Assembly: GCA_038108155.1 (NCBI GenBank)
Contig: JAYNHP010000057.1
Coordinates: 1-9,316, forward strand
Direction: 5' to 3'
DNA length: 9,316 nucleotides
Source of the DNA: MED-G20 sp038108155
GTDB taxonomy: Bacteria > Bacteroidota > Bacteroidia > Flavobacteriales_D > Parvicellaceae
A model generated the notes under the pieces. The model made no database searches. It had not been told where the DNA came from and saw only the letters and a list, made by a program, of their open reading frames with translations. Each line of letters opens with the position of its first letter. Within the stretch, counting starts at the first letter, position 1. This document shows, one piece after another, positions 1 through 5,210 of the stretch. A program made the position numbers and the translations under genes.

Positions 1-267
1 AAAGGTGACAAAGGTTCTACTGTAAATACTAGAGCTGCTGCTGGAACAAAACCATCAAATAGTGAGAAAGCTACTGGTAAAGGTGACAAAGGTTCTACTG
101 TAAATACTAGAGCTGCTGCTGGAACAAAACCATCAAATAGTGAGAAAGCTACTGGTAAAGGTGACAAAGGTTCTACTGTAAATACTAGAGCTGCTGCTGG
201 AACAAAACCATTAAACAATGAGAAAGCTACTGGCAAAGGTGACAAAGGTTCTTCTGTAAATACAAGA
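1..267 (+). repeat. Coding minisatellite, 78-bp unit, at least 3.4 copies, continuing past the left edge
   Basis: Units start at 1, 79, 157 and 235. The first two units are identical over all 78 bp. The third differs at four bases near its end (tca to tta, aat to aac, agt to aat, ggt to ggc), two of them changing the residue. The fourth matches for about 33 bp and then diverges into unique sequence. Because 78 is divisible by three, gain or loss of a unit keeps the frame. The gradient from identical copies at the left to a degenerate last copy is the usual pattern of a tandem array that is still expanding or being homogenised. The total copy number cannot be known from this window. Confidence 0.97.
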
Positions 268-516
268 ACTGAAAAAGCTTCAGATTCTAAAGTTAAAGAT
301 ATGGAACCAGTAATGAATTCTGAATCAAAGTATAAAAAACCAGATTCTGATTTCTGTAAAGGTTGGAAAGAAGGTTACATCAAAGCTTATTCTAAAGCTA
401 CAGGCGAAAAAATTTCATCTGCTGATGTTCCTAACTGTGTTTCACAAGGAGATTGTGAAGGTTACAAATGTGGTTATGCTGCAGGTGTAAAAAATGCAGA
501 AAGAAGAATTAAATAA
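1..516 (+). CDS. Partial repeat protein with 26-residue Lys-rich tandem repeats and a four-Cys, Gly-Tyr-rich C-terminal module (5' end missing)
   Basis: I do not recognise this gene by name. The reading frame is open from the first base of the window to a TAA at 514-516, giving 171 visible residues, so the true start is upstream. An ATG at 301 is in the same frame but is almost certainly internal, because the repeat-coding sequence before it is continuous with it. Visible residues 1-89 are three complete 26-residue repeats plus an 11-residue partial fourth (motifs KGDKGS, VNTR, AAAGTKP, SEKATG). Each repeat carries four Lys and one Arg against one Asp and one Glu, so the tract is basic and probably unstructured. 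Residues 90-117 are a polar linker. Residues 118-171 form a compact module with FCKGWKEGY, Cys at 119, 146, 152 and 157, and two GY pairs (154-155, 158-159). Short Cys and GW/GY-rich modules of this general look occur in small Bacteroidota hypothetical proteins, but that resemblance is from memory. Location is unknown because the N-terminus is not visible. The gene ends in its own terminator and converges on the neighbouring operon. Confidence 0.85.
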   Translation, partial: KGDKGSTVNTRAAAGTKPSNSEKATGKGDKGSTVNTRAAAGTKPSNSEKATGKGDKGSTVNTRAAAGTKPLNNEKATGKGDKGSSVNTRTEKASDSKVKDMEPVMNSESKYKKPDSDFCKGWKEGYIKAYSKATGEKISSADVPNCVSQGDCEGYKCGYAAGVKNAERRIK

Positions 517-534
517 TTTTTCTAATTAAAAATT

Positions 535-562
535 AAAGCTCTCTTCGGAGGGCTTTTTTTTT
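535..562 (+). terminator. Intrinsic terminator of the repeat-protein gene
   Basis: Nineteen bases after the TAA there is a 9-bp stem (535-543 with 548-556, one G-U pair) closed by a TTCG tetraloop within C(UUCG)G, followed by a run of T that overlaps the stem and ends at 562 (nine T from 554). This is a textbook rho-independent terminator for the + strand gene. Read on the - strand the stem has an A-C mismatch and is followed by AATTTTTAATT, so it might also weakly stop the convergent operon, which has no better terminator nearer its own stop codon. Confidence 0.93.
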
Positions 563-761
563 GCTAAAATTTAGGCTTATTATTTTATGTATACATTTAT
601 TAAAGACACATAACTTGTTGTTATATATAATTTAAATCTTTGTAATTAATACATATTTAAGGGTAAATAAGATGAAATTTCTTAAAAGTTCTTATAAAAT
701 TTTTATCCTAAGTAGTCATTTAAAATGATCAAATAATCAAAAATGATATAGAATTCATATA
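563..761. other. AT-rich convergent intergenic region, no gene seen
   Basis: About 200 bp lie between the + strand terminator and the stop codon of the - strand operon. The sequence is strongly AT-rich. It holds only very weak inverted repeats, such as tcatttaaaatga at 716-728 and atcaaaaatgat at 736-747, none GC-rich enough to call a terminator for the operon. An 18-codon ATG frame at 672-728 is present but is not supported as a gene. I see no RNA gene. Confidence 0.7.
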
Positions 762-1028
762 TTATCTAACAATTGATATAGTACCATCCATTTTTAAGCT
801 ACCGTCTTGGTAAAAGACTCTGTAAACATAAGTCTCATTAGGAAGTTTTTCTCCCATAAAAGTTCCATCCCAATAAAGGCTATTTAAATCAGTTTTATGA
901 ACCATTTGTCCCCATCTATTGTAGATTTCTATTTCCAGTCCTAATATATCTAAACCATATGCTTGGAATATATCGTTTATTCCATCACCATCGGGTGAAA
1001 AAACTGTAGGAATAAATAACTTATAACA
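762..1028 (-). other. T9SS type B (gliding-motility-associated, CHU_C-like) C-terminal domain
   Basis: Residues 1390-1477 of the large surface protein read as the standard type B signal. FIPTVFSPDGDGINDIF is followed by a strand ending in EIYNRWGQMV, then YWDGTF, then YVYRVFYQDG and a final KMDGTISIVR. This domain directs proteins across the outer membrane through the type IX translocon, and the family is known in gliding Bacteroidota. It is complete and ends at the natural stop, so the protein is not truncated at this end. Confidence 0.95.
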
Positions 1029-4000
1029 ATTATTGATATCATTATTAATAATATTTAAATTAAAACTACAGGTTTCTACATTTCCAAGAGTATCAAAAAC
1101 ATTAAAAGTGATATTTTGAACACCAATAAAATCTATTAGTGTATCCGCAGACGGAGATTGGTATATTGTTTTAGAGCTAGAGCATAATGCACCAACTTGT
1201 AATTCATTTGAAAAATCTGGTATTGATACAACACAGTTTTCATCTAACATTAAATCTTGATCACTTGGACATACAATATCAGGAACATCTATATCAAATA
1301 AAGAAATATTATAGCTACATGATTTTGAATTCCCAGATGAATCTGTTATTGTAAAAAAGGTTTCAAAATCATAATTAACTATACTACCTTCTGCTGGTAT
1401 TTGATCGATAATTTCAATTCCACAATTATCCGAATAAATTAATAAGTTTGAATAATCAGGAACTGTAAACTCACAGTTTTGGTCATAAGGTTCTACAGTA
1501 TCACTTGGACAAGTTATTGTAGGTGATTCAATATCATTTACCAAAACATAAAAACTACATGTAGAAAAATTTCCAGCTGTATCTGTTACTCTATATATGT
1601 TTGTAGTTAAACCTACAGGAAACAAAGAACTATCTGGTAATCCTGAAGTTAAAGTTGTTGTACTTAAACAATTATCAATTCCCAATGGTGTTAAGTAAGA
1701 GAAAATTGCTCCACATTGTGAGGAATCGTTATCTAAAACAGTATTATTTGGACAACTAATAACAGGGCTAATTGTATCTAACAGAAAAATAGGAATTTCA
1801 CAAATAGTGTTATTTCCGGAATCATCGGTAACAGAAATAATTACTATTGTATCTGAGTATATAGTAGAATTTGGAACAGGATATTGAGTAATTACTAAGT
1901 TTGTATCACAATTATCAGAGGAAGTGATAGAGTCCATATAGTTTGGCAATAGGTAATTACAAACAGTATCTAGGTATAATATTTGCGATGGAATACAACT
2001 AATTGTCGGACTAATAGTATCTAAAATTGTTATATTAAAAGAGCATGTACTAAAATTACCACTATAATCTGTAGAAGTTATTGTAATAACTGTATCGTCA
2101 AAAATTACTGTTCCAGAGGATGGAGATTGAATCAAAATTGGGTCTGGATAACAATTGTCGGATGAAGTTGTAGAAAGTGTATAATCAGGAATAATAAATT
2201 CACAATTTGAATTGTAATATTCAGTTGCATCTAAAGGACAAGTCAGTAATGGTTTTATAGAGTCAAATAGATTAAGGTTAAAACTACAAGACGAAGAATT
2301 ATTGGAAAAATCTGTTACAGTTAAGGTAATTATGGTATCTGAAATAAGGAAAATGCCAGGACTAGGTGTCTGAACTATAGATAGGTTATTATCACAATTA
2401 TCATTTACTAAAACTCTATTTGTATAATCTCCAACTACAAATAAACAGTTTTCATTAAAATAATCTGATGTATCTCCAATACAATTTATTATTGGTTTAA
2501 TGGTGTCAACTAATGTAAGATTAAAAGAACAACTTGAAGAGTTTCCTGAATCATCAGTTGCTAATAGTGAAATAACAGTATCAGAACTAACCAATGTTCC
2601 AACGGCTGGTACTTGAGTAATGGTAGGTATTAGATCACAATTGTCGGTTGTATTTAACAAAGATGTATAATCAGGAATTGTATAATCACAATTATTAGTA
2701 TAATAGTTGACTGTATCTGAAATTGAAATAATGGAAGGTGAAATAGAATCAATTAAAGATAGATTAAATGAACAAGAAGAGCTATTATTATAATTATCTG
2801 TAACTGTTAATGTAATGCTAGAATTACTATTGATATTTGATCCAGGACTTGGAAATTGAGTTATTGATAGAGGATAGTTGCAATTATCAACTGTAGTAGC
2901 CAATGAAGTATAATCTAAAAGTGAAAAACCACAGCTATTATTGTAAAAGTCTGTTTGATCATTAGGACAAGTTATGGTTGGGTCTATATAATCGTTAACC
3001 TCTAAATTTAAAGTTACAACACTATCACATCCATTTGCTGCTGTTAGAGTATGCGTATAAGCTCCTGTTGAATTGTACCATATTCCATACCATAATAAAC
3101 TATCACATACCAAGGCATTGGTATCTCCAACTACAGGATTATTAATAGTTAAATTTAATGTCACTATACTATCACATCCAATAATATTATTGGACTGGAA
3201 GGTATAAGTTCCTGAAGTGTTATAGTTTACCCCATTCCAGAAATAGGAAACACAAGCGGTTGCTGTCTCACTAGATGCTTGATTAGGACCTATTTCAGTA
3301 AAGTCGTAAAAATTATTGGTATTTATATCTAAAGGCTGTGTGTAACCATCTATTCCAGTAGTAACTTTTCCATTTCCATCAAAAGTTGGATTTATTGGTC
3401 CGAGAATTCCATCAGAATTATTGTCTGTATAGCCTGCTTCAATAACATCGTTACATCCATCGTTATCGCTATCTAAATCTAAAAAATCCTTAATATTGTC
3501 ACTATCACTATCTAATTCCGAAGTTAGTTCAGCATTATCATCCATTCCATTGTTATCAGAATCTATAAAACCTGAATCGTTAACATCTATTCTACCATCG
3601 TTATTTACATCAGCTGCACCATCTCCACCCTCTGTAATATCGTATATACCGTCATTGTCGCTATCTAAATCGTTTTTGTCCTGAATACCATCGTTATCAG
3701 AATCTCTAAAACAACCTCTTAATGAAACCTCCCTCCAAGCTATTCCAGATAATCCTCCTGGTTGAGGATTAATTGAAAATAAGTCTATTCTTCCAACATC
3801 TATTAAATCACTTCCAAGGTTTAAGACGAATGGATTTCCTGCAACTCCTTCTGGAATATCAACATTTAAAACTGTTAATAGAATTGCTCCCGATTGAGAA
3901 TACACATTAATTGTACCAATATTTCCTATACTCTGTCCATCCGTCAAATCACCTCCTGCATTATTGTAAATAAGAAAACTACTTACAATATTAGGTTGAT

Positions 4001-5195
4001 TTGCAAAAAAATATTGAATATCACTGATTGGAGTTTCAGTAAAATTATTTTTTGAAAAGGGAGTCCCTGCAGATGAGCCATTATATGAGTTGGAAAGTCC
4101 TGACACTTGAGGGTCTGAAGTAGTTCCAGAAGTTGGTGTAATATCCACAATAGTACATTCTTCACTATCCAAAATCCCATCATTATCATCATCTATATCA
4201 CAAAGATCAGTAATATTATCTCCATCACTGTCAATACCACTGACAGTAACATCAAAAGAACATGTAGTAGTATTTCCAGCTAAATCTGTACTTACCCAAG
4301 TATTAGTAGTAACACCAATCGGAAATAAACTTCCGCTTGGAAGACCAGATGTTTGAACAGTATTGGTAGAACCACAATTATCTGTTGCGTTAGGAGTTAT
4401 GAAATTATAAATAGAACTACAATTATTTCCATCTAATATTATTGTAACATCTGTTGGACAACTTGAAAATTCAGGAGATTCTAAATCAGTATTGGTACAA
4501 AATTTTTGAAGGTTAAAACTACCACCTGTTGCACCCGTAAATCCCCAATAAACTAGTGGATCACCAGAAAATATATTATTAATTATATCCCCTGTGTAAG
4601 ATAGAATTGGTGTAATCATATTTATCAAATAGACATTGAAAACTTGTGTTGTAGAGTTCCACTCTATTTTAAATCTTTTAAACGAATTATCTTCAAGATT
4701 AGACACTGTCATTGGTCCAGCTAATTCATTAGAACTGTAATGGGTAACGTCCCCGTTCTTTTGAATAGATATATGGTCTCCAACAGGATCATTTAGATCT
4801 GAATTTTGATAAGTATCTAAGTAAACACCAAGTGAAGGGTTTATAGTTCCTAATCCCATACCATTTCCTGCAACCCCCACTGAAGAACTTGATTGTTGTA
4901 ATCCAAAAGCTATTCCGTCTGCTCCACCGTCGTTAGAACCAAGATAAACATCAAAATCTAAAACAAAACTATTATTGAGGTCAATTTTATTTTTGTTCCA
5001 TACAGACCCAACTCCTCCACTTGGATTTATGAAATTATTAGGTGTTAATTCAAAGCATTTACAACTTATTGTTCCATTTCTATCGGTTATATTAGTTGAT
5101 GATGCATTTCCATTTACTTGGTAACTTGCATTTTGAGTGTAAGAGATTGTTATTGAAAAAAATAACAACGATATTGTAGATAGAAGTCTTAACAA
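762..5195 (-). CDS. Giant modular surface protein: L-type lectin, nine HYR modules, TSP3 calcium repeats, T9SS type B sorting signal
   Basis: This 1477-residue protein is probably exported by the type IX secretion system and displayed on, or released from, the cell surface. Residues 1-21 are a signal peptide (LRLLSTISLLFFSITISYTQ). Residues about 42-233 look like a legume-type lectin: GADGIAF at 91-97, GVYLDTYQN at 123-131 with D127, N131 and D140-H141 as likely metal or sugar-site residues, and WGFTGATGG at 217-225. Then follow HYR module 1 (238-318), a TSP3 block (320-348), an unassigned beta-rich domain (349-495), a second TSP3 block (496-600), two short W/Y/C repeats (646-734), HYR modules 2-9 (738-1383) and the type B C-terminal signal (1390-1477; FSPDGDGIND, YNRWGQ, WDGT). 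The start is TTG at 5195-5193. An in-frame TAA lies only four codons upstream and no ATG is available, so TTG (or the ATT one codon upstream) must be used. It begins 12 nt after the receptor gene and is probably co-transcribed with it. A role in adhesion or glycan binding is inferred from the lectin and HYR modules; the ligand is unknown. Confidence 0.93.
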   Translation of the reverse strand: MLRLLSTISLLFFSITISYTQNASYQVNGNASSTNITDRNGTISCKCFELTPNNFINPSGGVGSVWNKNKIDLNNSFVLDFDVYLGSNDGGADGIAFGLQQSSSSVGVAGNGMGLGTINPSLGVYLDTYQNSDLNDPVGDHISIQKNGDVTHYSSNELAGPMTVSNLEDNSFKRFKIEWNSTTQVFNVYLINMITPILSYTGDIINNIFSGDPLVYWGFTGATGGSFNLQKFCTNTDLESPEFSSCPTDVTIILDGNNCSSIYNFITPNATDNCGSTNTVQTSGLPSGSLFPIGVTTNTWVSTDLAGNTTTCSFDVTVSGIDSDGDNITDLCDIDDDNDGILDSEECTIVDITPTSGTTSDPQVSGLSNSYNGSSAGTPFSKNNFTETPISDIQYFFANQPNIVSSFLIYNNAGGDLTDGQSIGNIGTINVYSQSGAILLTVLNVDIPEGVAGNPFVLNLGSDLIDVGRIDLFSINPQPGGLSGIAWREVSLRGCFRDSDNDGIQDKNDLDSDNDGIYDITEGGDGAADVNNDGRIDVNDSGFIDSDNNGMDDNAELTSELDSDSDNIKDFLDLDSDNDGCNDVIEAGYTDNNSDGILGPINPTFDGNGKVTTGIDGYTQPLDINTNNFYDFTEIGPNQASSETATACVSYFWNGVNYNTSGTYTFQSNNIIGCDSIVTLNLTINNPVVGDTNALVCDSLLWYGIWYNSTGAYTHTLTAANGCDSVVTLNLEVNDYIDPTITCPNDQTDFYNNSCGFSLLDYTSLATTVDNCNYPLSITQFPSPGSNINSNSSITLTVTDNYNNSSSCSFNLSLIDSISPSIISISDTVNYYTNNCDYTIPDYTSLLNTTDNCDLIPTITQVPAVGTLVSSDTVISLLATDDSGNSSSCSFNLTLVDTIKPIINCIGDTSDYFNENCLFVVGDYTNRVLVNDNCDNNLSIVQTPSPGIFLISDTIITLTVTDFSNNSSSCSFNLNLFDSIKPLLTCPLDATEYYNSNCEFIIPDYTLSTTSSDNCYPDPILIQSPSSGTVIFDDTVITITSTDYSGNFSTCSFNITILDTISPTISCIPSQILYLDTVCNYLLPNYMDSITSSDNCDTNLVITQYPVPNSTIYSDTIVIISVTDDSGNNTICEIPIFLLDTISPVISCPNNTVLDNDSSQCGAIFSYLTPLGIDNCLSTTTLTSGLPDSSLFPVGLTTNIYRVTDTAGNFSTCSFYVLVNDIESPTITCPSDTVEPYDQNCEFTVPDYSNLLIYSDNCGIEIIDQIPAEGSIVNYDFETFFTITDSSGNSKSCSYNISLFDIDVPDIVCPSDQDLMLDENCVVSIPDFSNELQVGALCSSSKTIYQSPSADTLIDFIGVQNITFNVFDTLGNVETCSFNLNIINNDINNCYKLFIPTVFSPDGDGINDIFQAYGLDILGLEIEIYNRWGQMVHKTDLNSLYWDGTFMGEKLPNETYVYRVFYQDGSLKMDGTISIVR
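1047..2984 (-). repeat. Array of eight HYR (hyalin-repeat) modules, about 81 residues each
   Basis: Residues 738-1383 split into eight units: 738-816, 817-897, 898-978, 979-1059, 1060-1140, 1141-1221, 1222-1301 and 1302-1383. The usual unit runs P-x-I-x-C-P, then N-x-C, then DYT/PDY, then S-D-N-C, then x-P-x-P/G, then D-T-x-I-x-x-T-x-T-D-x-S-G-N, and ends in CSFN-x-x-L-x-D. Most units have four Cys at equivalent positions. Unit 817-897 lacks the first Cys (S824 instead), and the last unit replaces DNC with a shifted ALC. The units are clearly homologous but well diverged, unlike the near-identical repeats at the left of the window, so this array is old. HYR modules are immunoglobulin-like folds used as stalks and in adhesion. 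Confidence 0.92.
2994..3260 (-). repeat. Two short W/Y/C repeats (GCDS-VTLNL type)
   Basis: Residues 646-734 contain two related units. The first has CVSYFWNGVNYNTSGTYTF followed by GCDSIVTLNLTI. The second has CDSLLWYGIWYNSTGAYTH followed by GCDSVVTLNLEV. Both share C-x-S-x-x-W-x-G-x-x-Y, S/T-G-x-Y-T and GCDS-[IV]-VTLNL. Repeats of this kind are familiar in long Bacteroidota surface proteins and probably form small beta-rich stalk units. They sit between the second TSP3 block and the HYR array. Confidence 0.85.
3396..3710 (-). repeat. Second thrombospondin-type-3 calcium-binding repeat block
   Basis: Residues 496-600 hold repeated acidic loops: RDSDNDGIQDKNDLDSDNDG, then DVNNDGRIDVNDSGFIDSDNNG, then LDSDSDNIKDFLDLDSDNDG and DNNSDGILG. 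The D-x-D-x-D/N-G-I/x-x-D pattern is the calcium-binding signature of TSP3 repeats. Such blocks usually stiffen the chain when calcium is bound. A smaller block of the same type (residues 320-348, DSDGDNITDLCDIDDDNDG) lies before the unassigned domain, so the two blocks look like one array split by an insertion. Confidence 0.9.
3711..4151 (-). other. Unassigned beta-rich domain inserted between two TSP3 blocks
   Basis: Residues 349-495 match no family I can name with confidence. The segment is poor in charge, rich in Ser, Gly and Asn, and has strand-like stretches (SSFLIYNNAGG, TINVYSQSGAILLTV, PFVLNLGSDLIDVGRIDLFSI) ending in GIAWREVSLRGC. The pattern is reminiscent of a discoidin or carbohydrate-binding jelly-roll domain. 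It is bracketed by C347 and C495, which could pair. This is a description, not a family assignment. Confidence 0.55.
4242..4484 (-). repeat. Isolated N-terminal HYR module directly after the lectin domain
   Basis: Residues 238-318 form a HYR unit with four Cys (SSCPTD, NNC, TDNC, TTCSF). It contains TSGLPSGSLFPIGVTTN and TDLAGN, a version shared closely with HYR unit 1141-1221 (TSGLPDSSLFPVGLTTN, TDTAGN) and different from the other seven units. It connects the lectin-like domain to the first TSP3 block. Confidence 0.88.
4497..5072 (-). other. Legume-type (L-type) lectin-like domain
   Basis: Residues 42-233 of the surface protein follow the L-type lectin layout. An early FDVYLGSNDGGADGIAF strand carries the conserved Asp (D93). 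Next comes GVYLDTYQN with D127 and N131, then GDHISI with D140 and H141, a RFKIEWNSTTQVFNVYL strand pair, and a closing WGFTGATGGSFNLQ. These positions correspond to the metal- and sugar-binding face in the family. Sugar binding is likely but unproven, and specificity cannot be read from the sequence. Confidence 0.85.
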
Positions 5196-5210
5196 AATGA
5201 GATGAATTTA
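5193..5210 (-). promoter_or_regulatory. Stop/start junction between receptor and surface-protein genes, TTG start
   Basis: On the - strand the receptor ends TTT TAA, followed by ATT CAT CTC ATT and then TTG TTA AGA. The TTG start is in the same frame as the receptor stop, 12 nt further on, and no ATG or GTG lies between. There is no Shine-Dalgarno-like purine run, which is usual in Bacteroidota. Termination-reinitiation or coupled translation is the simplest reading. Confidence 0.75.

Noticed and set aside
1..267. CRISPR array or collagen-like repeat
   Set aside because: The 78-bp units are contiguous with no variable spacers and are translated in one open frame. KGDKG looks collagen-like for a few residues, but there is no sustained Gly-x-y periodicity.
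301..516. ATG at 301 as the start of a separate 71-residue protein
   Set aside because: The same frame is open from base 1 through the repeats and joins smoothly to this segment, so the ATG is internal to a longer gene.
615..642. Bacteroidota-type promoter (TTG ... AATCTTTG) on the + strand
   Set aside because: The -7 element lacks the leading T of TAnnTTTG and there is no + strand gene downstream, only the antisense strand of the surface-protein gene.
672..728. 18-codon ATG frame starting MKFLKSSYKIF on the + strand
   Set aside because: It is too short, has no terminator or conserved context, and lies in an AT-rich convergent gap where such frames arise by chance.
3496..3684. 62-codon + strand ORF rich in Ser, Leu and Pro
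   Set aside because: It is the complement of the low-complexity Asp/Asn-coding TSP3 repeats of the - strand gene and is explained as a shadow.
3983..4192. 69-codon - strand ORF in another frame
   Set aside because: It overlaps the well-supported surface-protein frame and has no domain features or start context.
762..5195. Frameshift or pseudogene in the long surface-protein gene
   Set aside because: The frame is uninterrupted from the signal peptide to a complete type B sorting domain, and every module is intact.
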